Source: Voacanga thouarsii (taxonomy: Eukaryota > Streptophyta > Magnoliopsida > Gentianales > Apocynaceae). From it: a DNA stretch of 64,000 nucleotides. Where the stretch lies: NCBI GenBank assembly GCA_026120185.1, contig JANUWF010001614.1, forward strand, positions 3,211,501-3,275,500, read 5' to 3'. Below, piece by piece: positions 23,989 through 35,845 of this stretch (position 1 is the first letter of the stretch; every line of letters begins with the position of its first letter). A program made the position numbers and the translations under genes. Below the pieces are notes generated by a model. It had not been told where the DNA came from. It worked only from the letters and a program-made list of their open reading frames with translations, and did not search any database.

Positions 23989-26004
23989 TGTACATCCTAC
24001 CGAGTGAGATATTCCTCCCTCTCCCACTCAATCCAAACCGGTTGTCCCACTTTCGGCCGTCGATTCTACCAGAACCCCGTCGCTAGCTGAGGACGGCTCA
24101 ACCTTCTATACTGACGCCCTGATCGAAAAGAGTCAACCTCTCGGAGGTGGCCACCTGCCGAGAGATATCCCCAGACCAACCAAAGGCTAGTATAAAAGCC
24201 AAGTCCCCATTGAGTACTCAACGTTATTCAATCTTCACAATTCATAAGGCTCCATAGTGGAACCTACAAAATTAGCTCAATACAGTTCCAAACAACATTT
24301 TTCAACTCATACAAAAATTTTAGAAGACATGGTTTTAAGTCAATAATTTATTCCACAAATTCATAGTGGAGGAGCCACATGCTCAAATAAGTCATGCTCT
24401 GATTTTAAAAAATTAGATGCATGCCCAAAAATTTATCTCTCGCATATTCAAAACAAATGAAAATGTTTGATGCTTGGCTCCTAAGTCATGCCTGACACAT
24501 TTTAAAAATTTATAAATCTAGAAGTTTCTAAAATTAGAAGTTTTCCAAATGTAGAAAGTTTCCAAAATAAGAAGGTTCCAAATATAGAGGTTTTCAAAAT
24601 CAGCTACCATGACAAAAATTTCGTATTTGCAAAAGATACTCACCAACCTTACTTTCAAACCAAGATAATAAAATAAAATCAATTTCATGAATGCAAGGGA
24701 ACTTACCTTATCCTTAAGCTTAGGGTATGAACTCTAGTAGGTTGGTCCCTACCCTTGACAATCTTCTAAATCTATCAAAAAGTTCATATAAATTAATTAC
24801 AACACTTTCTAGATCATCCCAAAAGAAAATCAAGTCCAAAATCGACTTTCACAAATAAAACAAACTCAACTCACTACTACCATGATCCTAGTGTCCCAAG
24901 CTTTAAGGCCAGATAATAAATAAAAAGGGGTTTATAAGCTAAGTCTAATTTGATATTTAAAATAATTAGTGTTTTGGAACATATGTACTAATAAGTTGAA
25001 GGTTTAAATCTTGCTAAGAAAGATTTAGAGTTTATTTGATGAAGAGTCCTAGGTGGAATTAGGTAAAATAATGATTTATTAATAATTTAGTTGTTAGAAA
25101 ATAATTGAGAACTAAAATTAGTTGAAAATAAATTTAATGAGTCTTGCTTGAAAGATAATAAATAAATTTTTAATGGGTTTTGATTAAAAGATAATAATTA
25201 AAATTTTTGTAATAAATATTTTACTAATTATGATTATTTCCATAAAATGCTTTATTTGATATTATCATTTTATATATAATATCTATATATTTTATTTTCT
25301 AGCAAAAGCTATTATTTATTTGACTAAAATATCCTTATTATATATAATAATCGAAATTTACCCCTTCTAGGGTTTTTTTGGAAATTACTAGCAAAATCCC
25401 ATTATGAAATATTTTATTCATGAAATAAAAATTAGCTTAGGGACAACTAGGTCATGATCATATTTCTATGGCTAACCACAATCATGAGCATATACAATCC
25501 TTCAATTTATCAAATCATCCAAATCTTGCATATAGACATAGATCTAAATTTATTAAGACATGACTTAACCTCTACTAGCATAAACATGATCATGGCTTCA
25601 ATAATCTAATCATGCATATAAATCCTATTCACCAATGGTGACATAATCTCTAGTATGCTTCATCACAAATACTACCTATGACATGCATCAAGCCTCAACT
25701 CATCATTCAATCCACCAATATAATCCTTCCATGCATAAATCCCATCTCTTTCACAATCATACATATACTCATGCTTCAATCAACAACATCACATACTCAA
25801 TCCCATCGCCAATCATCTTCTCACAACATCATCCTAGAGACATGATTCTAAAATTTTAAAAAGAGTACTTACTTGATTGATGAATGACTTGAAGGAGTTT
25901 AGAGAATATCTCAACTCCTAGATGGCTAATCTTGTTCAAGAAAGGTGGCGAAAGCATGGTCATGGAAGAAGAGTCCATTCGGCCAAGAGAGGGAATTTAG
26001 GTCC

Positions 26005-26043
<39 letters not shown>

Positions 26044-26045
26044 AG

Positions 26046-26074
<29 letters not shown>
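26005..26074. repeat. (GA)n(AGA)n compound microsatellite
   Basis: About 18 GA units followed by about 11 AGA units, at the position where A1 has a short GA run and A3 has a CT/CA/CT array. Confidence 0.95.
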
Positions 26075-26076
<2 letters not shown>

Positions 26077-27583
26077 CATTAGTGTGATTATTCATATAGG
26101 TTTTCATTAGAGATCAAGTTTGAAGAGGTTGATGTTGATAGAGTGAATATACCTTGAAGATGTTCTTGTCTAGAAATTTCTGCTTTGATCCGAAGTAGCA
26201 AGATGTTTGGAGGAGTTTGATGTTAATATTGGTGTTGATGGATTCACAACAATGAGTAGACTCAATCTGGAGATTTTCGTGAGGGTTTGAGATGGTTTGG
26301 AGGGGTATTAGGTGTGGAGAAGAAGTAGGTGTTCTTGGTGTAGTGTGTGTGTGTTCTTGAGGTTGCTGAAAATCGCGAGAGAGAGAGAAAGGATTTGCAG
26401 CTGTCGAATTTTCTGTGAAAGAGGGGCTGGCCGATTTTCAGTAGGGTTTAGGGAGTTGTTTCTGTGATTTGGAAGGGAAAAGGAAAGGTTAGTTGTTACA
26501 ATCTTGGTAGAATATTTTTAGGAAGTGAATTTGGAAAGTAAATATCCTAAGAATATCTTGATTGCTTGGATAGCTTTGAAGTCTGCCATGGCTGATTGTT
26601 TGAGCAGAATTTTGTGGGATTAATGCTGACTTATGGAGGCTTATGGTGGCCTAAAGTAGGGCGTAAAATGATGAAGAAGAAGTCTGATCCATTGAGAAAA
26701 ATATTATGGAAGGTTGCTAAATAAGATGGCTGAAATTTTGGAAACCAATCAAGCTAAATTGCAGGGATTTGTTTGAGAGATTTTTGGACAGCCATTGATG
26801 GAATTTCGTGCAGAAGCTCCAGGGAAACAATGGAGCTCTGTTGATGGAGTTTTCGACAGATTAGGGCTGGTGTTTCGGTTGGAACAAAAATAGGAAACAA
26901 GCTGGAAAAATTTCCTGCACAAAATTTCGCTGCACAGGGAATTTGTTGGGTAGAATTTTGACTGCCACTTCCAGCCATTTTGCAGCGAGTTTTGAAGGGG
27001 ATTTCAGAGGTATTCAAGGCTGGTTTCCAGCCTTCTTTATGGAGGAAAAACATGGCTAAGGTGCTGCACAAAATCTGGGAGAAAACAGCTTGGTTTTGAG
27101 CTCTCAAAACTGATTTTCGTACAGGAATTTTTCCTGTTTTGCTCCAGCTTGAGCAGTCCGAAATTGGGCAAGAACTTTCAAGTTTCAAACTGATCCTAAA
27201 GACCATTTTTTTGGAAGCATTTGGGAGGGAATGTTAGCTAAAAATTTCAACCTTTTGAAGGTACAACAAGCTGGAAAATTCCATCTCATTCTATGAAGAA
27301 AGATGAGCTAAGCTAGAGGAAAATTTCAGCAAGCTTACTAGAGGGATTTTTCCTCTTGAAATTTCCCACAACGCTACCATATTTTTTAGACCATAAGGAG
27401 TCTTTTACCAAGACATTTTGATCCTAAAAGACCTCAGTACTTTACTGAATTTTTTGGAAAGGAAAAGGCTAGAACATCTTGATCAAACTAATGAGTTGAG
27501 AATTGAGGAAAATTAAAGATCAAGGAAGAATGATTTTCCCTATAAGAATTTCGAGAAGAGTAAAAGGAGTGGAATGAGGTTAC

Positions 27584-29034
27584 TGTTGGGATTCGTGGAC
27601 TCCTAAACGCGGAAAACATCTACGAATCCCTCCCGAGGACCCAAGTAAACGATTAAGAAGATCTAAGCTTTAAGAGTTACCTCTGGTTGCTGTAATCGAA
27701 ATCCTTCGATTCTGGTTGCGCTGTTGTACGTTCGGCCCGAACAATCACTAGACGCTGCAGTATGCGAACGTCCTCTACGGATACACACCGCGAACTCACT
27801 CGATACCCGGGGAGTGCTAGCGCCTAGGGTTTGAGAGGTTTTTTTTTCTTTCTCTGGTAGAGAATGGCACGAATGTTCTCAACCGAAAAAAATTGGACTA
27901 TCGAAAGACGGCTAGAGTTTTCTTAAAAAACCCTCGAACCTCTTAGAGTCCAACCCTAATCATATCTTATCATATTCTAATTTAAATTCAAATTAAATTA
28001 AAACTGATATGATAAGATTCCGCCATTATCTCGGTAATTTAACTAATTATTTTACCGAGTCGATTCTTATAATCTGGATATCATCCGATTCATCGAACTC
28101 TGGTCACCGGAAAAATAACCTAACAAGTTCGCTTATTGTGTGACCCTATAGGTTCATTTAACACTTGCAGCGTGCCTATATCGTATTTAAATGGCCCACA
28201 AGTTATAAGCGGTTTCTAGCAAAACATTATAACTATCCAGGTTAAATGAAGATCGGTGATCTCTTTGAACCAAACCATAATTTTATATTTAGTCCCTTTG
28301 TCACACGATATCCAGATTAAGCATAAGGCACGGAGCATGTCATCCTTATTAAGCTTAATCAATTATTTCTTGATTTCATAGTAGACTGTTCAAACAAATG
28401 ATATCAATATCTTAGATTGATATATTTGAGCACGGCCATGCATTTTTTTAACAGTCTAACTTATCAAGGGGCCCATGGATATCTCTCCCATAATTGAGAG
28501 GGACAAATTCCTTCACAATCAATCATATTCCTCTCCTTGATTTATTTTATATCCAACAAGTAGTCTAATTTATTATCTGGTTAAAGACAACTTTAGACAA
28601 TGTCAAAATATAGAATTTATCAAGTAAGAAACTATGATGAATTTAGGTCGAAGGACTTTCAATATTATTATGGCTAGAAAGTACTTATGACATATTCCAT
28701 GAAGTACTCTCACAGTGGGTCATGTCCAATACAATGTTCTCTAACATTTATTTATGTCTTGACTCGATATCACAAATATCCATGGCCAGTAAAACATAGC
28801 CATCAAGTCACAAACATACTAATCTTAATTTATTATTATTCCAATAATAATAATCGATCAGGGACAGCTTTAGAATAGTCATTGTATTCATTGTAGGGTT
28901 TTACTATCAAGTCACGTACTTGATGACCAACAAAACAAAACTCACTATTCATGGAAAGGAAAGCCTCATATTATTATATAAAACATAATGACAATTGTAT
29001 AAGTACAAATTGACTCTAGGGCATATCCCCAACA
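27584..29034 (-). mobile_element. Copia-type solo LTR (1451 bp) inside A2
   Basis: Plus-strand ends are TGTTGGGATTCG and ATATCCCCAACA, with GTTAC copies on both sides (27579-27583 and 29035-29039). Read on the minus strand it starts TGTTGGGGATATGCCC, a start very common in plant Ty1/copia LTRs. No internal domain is present. Confidence 0.9.
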
Positions 29035-29144
29035 GTTACTTCTATCATGTCTCTCCTAGAACATCATCACCACATTAATCTAGGCCCTTAAGGCCGAAAC
29101 CATCATTTCCCAAGCAAAATAAAATTTACTCAAGCTAAAGCTTC

Positions 29145-29215
29145 TATGATGGACTTTGAACCAAAGACCTCAAGAATTAATTCTAAGGCTCTAACCACTA
29201 AACCACAACAACTCT
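29145..29215 (-). other. tRNA-like box pair in LTR A2
   Basis: On the minus strand TGGTTTAGTGG (29205-29195) fits the A-box exactly, and TTTGGTTCAAAGTCC follows about 40 bases later. Confidence 0.5.
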
Positions 29216-29463
29216 TGTTGCTATTTCTAGTAGAAAAATTATTTCCTATTCAATCCACAAGCTGTCTCCTTATTTTCACCTCTGGCAAAAATTACCATTT
29301 TGCCCCTCTCACAAATCACTCACCAACAAGACTTCAGGATAATAAAATCAAATTCAAAGCACATAGAAATGATATGAAAACATATTTAATCATGAAATAA
29401 AGCATGAAATGCATCCCAACCCCCTTACTCTAAGGTTGGTCTTGATTGGGGTTTCACATGTAT

Positions 29464-29476
29464 ATACATACAAAAA

Positions 29477-29529
<53 letters not shown>

Positions 29530-29571
29530 TACCACATACTATGGATATACATATTACATAAATATATGTCT

Positions 29572-29603
<32 letters not shown>

Positions 29604-29872
29604 ACACACACACACATATATATATATGTTCGTATATATACGTATCTATATATATATATATATATAATACCTATATATCATACACATACGTGTGTCACAA
29701 TATATGACACATGGATATATATATACACCACATATATACATATATACATATACCAAATACACATATATAGATATACATATATACATACATACCATATACT
29801 ATGTATATACATATTACATAACTATCTATATATATATACATATATATATATATGTTCGTATACATACGTACC

Positions 29873-29915
<43 letters not shown>

Positions 29916-30005
29916 CTATATAGGTACACACACACACATGTATATATATATACACACACAAATATATAGGTATACATATATACCTATATATAAATACTAC
30001 ATACA

Positions 30006-30040
<35 letters not shown>

Positions 30041-30127
30041 ATAAACATGTACATAAATACATACCATGTACTATATATGCACACATATATATGTCCACAT
30101 ACATACATACATACATACATACATACA

Positions 30128-30158
<31 letters not shown>

Positions 30159-30206
30159 GTAGACATATATAGATACACATATATACATATATATACCAAA
30201 TATATT

Positions 30207-30265
<59 letters not shown>

Positions 30266-30452
30266 TTATATATGATATACACTACATACATATGTATATA
30301 TATACATATATATACACACACATATACATACATACATACATACATACATACATACATACATACATACATACATACATACATACATACATACATACATACA
30401 TACATACATACATACATACATACATACATACATACATACATACATACATACA

Positions 30453-30488
<36 letters not shown>

Positions 30489-30590
30489 TAAACACAACAA
30501 ATACATATATATAGATATACATATATACATATATCTATATACCATATATATGTAAATATATATTTATTTATTAATATACAACTCTCTCGT
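29464..30590. repeat. 1.1-kb compound microsatellite
   Basis: Alternating blocks of (AC)n (about 29480-29522, 29573-29615), (TA)n (29649-29667, 29877-29912, 30010-30037), (ATAC)n (30095-30154) and a long near-perfect (ATAC)n of about 150 bases (30327-30481). Open frames on both strands are by-products of the repeat. The block is part of the CACTA element body. Confidence 0.95.
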
Positions 30591-31375
30591 TCTCTCTCTT
30601 CTACCCTTCTCCCCCTCTCTCCTATTCTCTCACCCATTTTCTCCTCCCTTTCTCACCTTCTCGATCTCTCTTTCTCCCTTTTTCTTATTCTTCCTCTTCA
30701 TCTTTTTCTTTTCCTCATTTTATCTCTCTTCTCCTTTGTTTTAGTATTCTTTCTCTCTATATATCTCTCCTTTTCTTTCTTTTTCTTTTACTCTCTCTAT
30801 CTCTTACACACTCTTTTTCTCTCTCACCCCTTCCTATTCTCTCTCTCTCTCTCTCCCCTTATGCTCTTTTTATATATATCTCTCTCTTTCTCTTCTACCC
30901 TTCTCCCCCCTTTCTCCTATTCTCTCACCCATTTTCTCATCCATTTCTCACCCTCTCGATCTCTCTTTCTCCATTTTTCTCATTCTTCTTTTTCTTTTCC
31001 TCCTTTTATCTCTCTTCCCCTTTGTTTTAGTTCTCTTTCTCTCTATTATCTCTCTTTTTCTTTTTTTCTCTCTCCATCTCTTACACACTCTATCTCTCTC
31101 TCCTCCCCCTCTCTCTCTCTACCCTTCTCCCTCTCTTTCCCATTCTCTCACCTATTTTCTCCTCCCTTTCTCACCCTCTCAATCTCTCTTTCTCCCTTTT
31201 TTCATTCTCCCTCTTCCTCTTTTTGTTTTCCTTCTTTTATCTCTCATCTCCTTTATTTTAGTTCTCTTTCTCTTCATATACCTCTCTTTTTCTTTCCTTT
31301 TCTTTTCTCTCTCTCTCTCTCCTACATACTTTATTCTCTCATTTTTATCTCTCTCTCTCACTCTCTCCCCTATAT
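30591..31375. repeat. Three-unit polypyrimidine minisatellite
   Basis: Almost pure C/T on the plus strand. Three related units begin CTACCCTTCTCCC near 30601, 30895 and 31119. Each repeats the order: ATTCTCTCACC block, TCTCGATCTCT or TCTCAATCTCT, TTTTAG, and TCTTACACACT or TCCTACATACT. Spacing is about 294 and 224 bases. It gives long Ser/Phe/Leu open frames that I do not accept as genes. Confidence 0.9.
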
Positions 31376-31479
31376 ATACATGTCTACATTTATTTATATC
31401 ACCCCTTTGGTCTCTATATAAGTAAAATTATATGAATTAAAATTCACATAATAGTATTTCTAATAATAATATAAAAAAA

Positions 31480-31871
31480 CACACACACACACACATATAC
31501 ACAATAGTGACAACATTTTTCGTTGCTAAATTCACATAAATAGTGACAAGAAAAATGTTGTCACTATAAATACACTATTTAGTGGCAAGAAAATTGTTGT
31601 CACTATATGTGCACTATTTAGTGACAAAGTTTCTTTTTAGTGACAACAATTTTTGAATTGTCACTAAAGTGATTTTCCACTTTCAAATGAGATTGGTGGG
31701 AAAGCCTTTAGTAACAAAAAGTAGTGACAACATTTTCTCTTGTCACTAAATGTTATCATTTAGTGACAACAAAAAAAGCTTGACCTTTACTACAACTCAA
31801 AATGTTGTCACTAATTCTACTATTTAGTGACAATAATTTTATTGTCACTAAAGCCCATTTCTCCCATAGTG
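31480..31871. repeat. CACTA right subterminal repeat region
   Basis: More than a dozen copies of TAGTGACAA and its complement TTGTCACTA, often as facing pairs that can form hairpins. They lead to the terminus CCCATAGTG. In CACTA elements such arrays bind the transposase. Confidence 0.85.
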
Positions 31872-32373
31872 TAATAAAGTCCATCGTCACCTCTTGCCAC
31901 TTCCACTCAGGAATTGGCAATGGCTGCAGTAGTCCAGCTGCCTTCTTGTGTTTCACCTTCATTTTCTAACATATTAAGCAAGTTGAGATATATTGCTCTA
32001 CATCTCTCTTCATCCTCAGCCACCAGTAGACTTTCTTCAAGTCTTGGTACATTTTCACCTCTCCAAGATGAATAGCATATCTGCTCTTGTGAACCTCATC
32101 CATTATCTTCTTCTTCAACACTCGGTCACCTGGCACACATATCGGATCCTAGAAATATAACACTCATGCTTCATTGGTTCAAAATTCCTTATTTCCTTTC
32201 TTGATTCCCTTTTCCTTAAAGATTTGAAATTCTAAATTGCTCCACTACAGATCACCGATCTCCTGCCTCAGTTCAGGTTCTAACTTTAGGTTGCACAAGC
32301 TGATCTTCCCTTTTTTTACTTTCGCCTTTTGCTCCAAGAGTTCTTCCACTATCTAAATTTCCTGCATCCTCAT
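31872..32373 (-). pseudogene. Element F integrase N-terminal part
   Basis: Minus-strand frames give the HHCC zinc-binding domain (HKSRYAIH and CLIC with the usual spacing) and VYWWLRMKRDVEQYI. They continue through KHKKAAGLLQPLPIPEW to WQEVTMDFIT, where the CACTA element interrupts. Stops occur at the CLIC-adjacent codon and upstream. The upstream edge ends without the usual ALSRK block because the copia pair replaced about 100 bases. Confidence 0.85.
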
Positions 32374-33326
32374 TATTGGGATATATGTCCTCATAGACTA
32401 GGTTTCTAATGTAATTTTGACTTGTATTAATAAAAGTATTTTTCTCAAAAATAATTTGTGAAATCTTCTTTATAGTTGTGTACAATTTTATTGGAAAAGA
32501 TCCATTGTATTTAAGTAAATAGTTCATGTGAATGGAGGTCTTTCCCAGTAAGCTATGGACTACGGGATACTTAACACAAAACTATTGTTCATAATTGAAT
32601 GGTGAGAATGGGAATCTCATCATGATAAGGTTATTGTGTTATGAATTTTAAATAGGGAATGGCTTACCTTTAGCCAATGAGTAGTATTCTCATTTTATAA
32701 CACAAGAGTATTTCAAATACATAGAATATGACCTATAGTAGTGGTTTTTAAAAGTACTATGTGATGTACACCTAGACTACTACCGCTACAAAATGGACTT
32801 GTACTCTACAACTTAAGTTTGAGTTGGTCATATGACGAAGTTGGAAGCGTATGCTTTGATATACTATAGTTGAGGTTCTTTAAAAGGACCAATATACTTG
32901 TATGTTGGGTATATATAACTAGTTAGTCAAGACAAACTTGTACAAGATAGTGTCTACACTATATCACCCTTTGTGGTTGTCCGAATGATCTAATTATCCA
33001 GGGCTCTAGGGAACATGACTTGGATATTGGCTTTAGGGTAGCTCCCTTGGAAAGTGAAAATATTTCAAGAAGTCGTGAATCATTGAACTGGAAGCCTAAG
33101 GATGGTAGATGTCTTTTAGAGAGGTGTTAGCAGACTCTTTCCTCTCTAAATACACGACAGTGTGTAGAGGAATATTTTAGTCATTTCACCTGTAGGTCGA
33201 AGACATAGCTAACACAGTATTGTCTTTGGGGCCAATATTTTCTTATGGTGATATTAGAAAATATTTAAAATGTAAAATACATCTATTTATATAGTAAGGG
33301 TATTTTGGTTATTTTAGTAGCCAAGG

Positions 33327-34264
33327 TGATATGACTTTTTGTGGTGGCTTTTTCTTGGTGTTGTGGTATGTTTGTTGGTTATGGTTTAGCTCAACAATGG
33401 GAACCAAAATAGAGATTTTTTCTTGTGACAAAAGAGAAAGGTAACCTAACTATCTACACTCTTTCAAACCCTTGAAGAACAAAGCCTCAAAAACCCTCAA
33501 GATGAATTGAAAGTTCTACTAGATTCTCACCCTAATATCCTTGAAGCAACAAAGGCAAACAAGAACAATATAATAGAGAAAATAGGCACCCAAATATTGA
33601 ATTTCAAACAAACCTTAGAAGAATAAAGCAACTAAGACCCATTCAAAGAAAACAACATTGGATTATCCAAAAGATTTATAGACTCTTACAAAAGGAGGAC
33701 TAACCCTTTATCTTGGTTTTGAACAAGATGAACAAGGAGGTTTGGCCTCTCAAGATTCTCTCTCAAATTTGAATTAAAGCCAAGTGAATTGTCTTGTCAA
33801 AGTAATAAATGTGCTATTTATACTACCCTAACCCTAGCTAAGTAATCCCTGAGGTTTAGTTACAGTTTATGGTCAAAATAAGTCTTTACAAGCAATTAAA
33901 AGTGAAGAAAATCGGAGAAAAGCATTAAAAAGTGGAACAGTCGACGACTGCCCAGGGCCAAGCTTGAGTGTTGGTTTTGGACAGAATGGAGCTGGCGCCG
34001 GTTTGGCTACATGGAGCTGACGCCAGCTGTCCTCTGGAAGCTTTCCTTGTCAAATTTCATCCCCTTTTGTTGATGGCTTAAGTTCTTATTGGGGTCCTTC
34101 GTGGATGGCCATCAACATGAACTCTTGGCTCACTTTCTCAACCCTCCAATCCTCTTTCATCCTCAAGCATTGTTTGATGATCAATTGAAAATCATCTTGA
34201 AGCTTCTTGGTCCTCGCTCTAGTCATCGGTCCTTTGTCCTCCATGATGAAGTGGAGTCTCATCA
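33327..34264 (-). mobile_element. Solo LTR B2 (938 bp) of the gypsy B family
   Basis: Plus-strand ends are TGATATGAC and GTCTCATCA, the reverse of the B LTR, with CAAGG on both sides (33322-33326 and 34265-34269). It inserted into the copia LTR; without it the flanks join exactly as in copia C. It contains the GGCGCCGG motif at about 34004. Confidence 0.92.
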
Positions 34265-35008
34265 CAAGGCATTGTGTCTTTTTGGTCCTCTAAATAGCCC
34301 GTAAATCCAAATTATTATAGGTCGAGGAAATGGTCACAATAAAAAAGATTTTATTTTATTCAGAAAGTTTAATTTATTTTTAGACTAGAATTAAATAAAG
34401 GAATAATAGAAATTAAATTTATTGTCTAGTTTAGTTGGTTAATTAATTATTCAGGGCCTAAGCCTAGATTGAATAATTAAGAAAATTAACCTGGGCTTAA
34501 ACTAGTTAATAAAAGCTTAAATAATTATTTTAGTTCATTTGGACTCATTAATTATTTCTTGAGTTAATTTAATAGGGTCAGGAAATAAATAATTAATGGT
34601 TATTGTTTTGGGCTCATTGGGTCCAAGGAAAATAATAAATTATTTTTGGTCCAATAGTCTAGACTAAATGATTTTTTTTATTCATGAAATAGAAGAGTTA
34701 AGGGTAAGCCAAACCTATTCTGTTGATAGCCTCCAGATGTTTTGAAATATTAAAAACACTGAGGTTTGGTATCAAGATAGTGAATAGGAGTCATTGGTCT
34801 CTGGAGAGCATTACACAGAACACATGACAGTGAAGGGAAAAAAAACCAGAGCTTTTTCCTTGCAAGTCTTTCTCTCGTTCATGTCCTTTTTCCTTTTTAA
34901 TTTTCCTAATCATTAGCAAAGGATCAAGAAGAGTTTTTCCTAGCCTAAGTTGTTTCACCAACATAGATTAGGTGGTGGAATATTCTGAGAAATAAAGGCT
35001 TCGCGTTC

Positions 35009-35126
35009 ATGCCCCAGAGAAGTAGGCAGATTGCTAGTTTTCAACTAGAGTCATTGTCGAGACAAGAAGCCACTCCAGTGGTTCGCACATCTTTTTCTCA
35101 GCCAAACAGACCAAAGATACGCAAAG
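35009..35126 (+). CDS. Mini-ORF MPQRSRQIA in copia LTR, donor-like end
   Basis: ATG 35009 follows CTTCGCGTTC and opens MPQRSRQIASFQLESLSRQ. About 39 codons in, AAAG|GTAT (35127) could serve as a splice donor; beyond it the frame runs into an (ATT)n repeat. Two copies of the same start occur in the copia C LTR. The match is to start context, first residues and donor position; no known domain is seen. Whether it is translated is unknown. Confidence 0.35.

Positions 35127-35127
<1 letters not shown>

Positions 35128-35158
<31 letters not shown>
35128..35158. repeat. (ATT)n microsatellite
   Basis: Ten consecutive ATT/TTA units directly after the donor-like GT. Confidence 0.95.
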
Positions 35159-35239
35159 GCCTTCGTTGCGCTGTGTCTAGTTCTTTTTCTGGTTCAGTTT
35201 GTAGCATGCATGACTTTTGTAAGTTTTCAATGCATCAAG

Positions 35240-35251
35240 TAGTATCAGAGC
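35240..35251 (+). other. Primer-binding site of the truncated copia
   Basis: TAGTATCAGAGC, one base from the initiator tRNA-Met complement, two bases after the LTR end. Confidence 0.8.
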
Positions 35252-35781
35252 ATAATGCTTTGAAAGGCTTAGGGTTAATGCATGTTAGATAATAAAATTA
35301 GCAAGACTAATTTTGATGAATACCATGAGATCCTTCACTGTTTTGGTATGGGTAGTTTCTTTGTAAATCTCACCGTTGAGGTATAGAAGCCTCTGTAAAA
35401 TTTTCACGCTTTGATTAGCTTTCTTGTAAACCTGATTTGAAAGGGTATAGGCGGATGTGATGTTTGTTTTTGTTTAAAAAATGTAACAAGAGTCTGCCTA
35501 GATGGATTATGAAGGAAGTTACAGAGTTCTGGGAAAAAAAACCATAGAAGAAACAGCGGGGGGAAAAAAAGATTGTGGAAGAAGACGATCAGCCGAGCTG
35601 AGTCACCGACCAGCCGAGCCAAGCCACGGTTTGGTCATGCCTGGAGCCGAGGCAGCGCCTAGGCTAACCGCGGGTCACAGCCGCAGTCGAGCCCAGCGCG
35701 CCTTGACTTGAGTGCTGTTTGCCCAGGATGCCGAGAGCATCATGGGTAGGATGCTTCTTGGGGTAATTTGGCGGGTCGCGG

Positions 35782-35845
35782 GCACCCGCCTGCGGACCAT
35801 GGCCCATGGGTCTTCCTATAGGCCATGATCCTATGTGGCGGGTGC
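35782..35845 (+). other. Conserved leader hairpin, copy 1
   Basis: GCACCCGCC (35782-35790) pairs perfectly with GGCGGGTGC (35837-35845). Inside it GGACCATGGCC pairs with GGCCATGATCC at 10 of 11 positions. It lies in the untranslated leader between primer-binding site and gag. The same architecture, with base changes, is at 48196-48258. A packaging or dimerisation role is an inference. Confidence 0.6.

Larger units (their letters stand above)
23203..29458 (-). mobile_element. Solo LTR A2 (about 4.8 kb without nested insert)
   Basis: Plus-strand ends are TGTAACACCCCGG and GGGGTTTCACA. TGTAT flanks it on both sides (23198-23202 and 29459-29463). It is the same family as A1, with long colinear stretches such as the block near 24860-25480 matching A1 19460-20080. 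It differs by a 57-base tandem array at 23818-23988 and an expanded (GA)n(AGA)n at 26005-26074. It is split by a copia solo LTR at 27584-29034. A minus-strand open frame of 150 codons (26754-27206) lies in LTR sense but shows no known domain. Confidence 0.9.
12703..31871. mobile_element. CACTA-type DNA transposon inserted in the F integrase
   Basis: The left end is CATTACAGGAAAAG (a CACTACAGGAAAA variant) and the right end, reverse-complemented, is CACTATGGGAGAAA. Both are flanked by TAA (12700-12702 and 31872-31874), the 3-bp duplication expected of CACTA elements. Removing the element and one TAA rejoins the integrase in frame. Many TAGTGACAA motifs in both orientations fill the subterminal regions (12715-12879, 22696-22760, 31500-31860). 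Without the nested retrotransposons its own length is about 3.1 kb. It is made of subterminal repeats, microsatellites and a pyrimidine array with no transposase, so it is non-autonomous. Confidence 0.85.
32374..35237 (+). repeat. 5' LTR of the truncated copia
   Basis: Starts TATTGGGATATATGTCC (a decayed TGTTGG start) and ends GCATCA directly before a primer-binding site. Excluding B2 it is about 1.9 kb. It is colinear with the copia C LTR up to the block CATTTTAGTAGCCAAGG and again after B2. Confidence 0.8.

Noticed and set aside
26754..27206. 150-codon frame in LTR sense orientation of A2
   Set aside because: No known domain and no matching long frame in A1 or A3, so not conserved within the family.
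30327..30481. Regular short repeats that might suggest a CRISPR array
   Set aside because: Perfect 4-base microsatellite without spacers, in plant nuclear DNA.
29446..30637. Many open frames of Tyr/Ile/Thr/His or Cys/Val/Met repeats
   Set aside because: They are microsatellite translations present in several frames on both strands.
30861..31421. 186-codon Ser/Leu/Phe-rich frame resembling a membrane protein
   Set aside because: It translates the polypyrimidine minisatellite; hydrophobicity follows from C/T composition.
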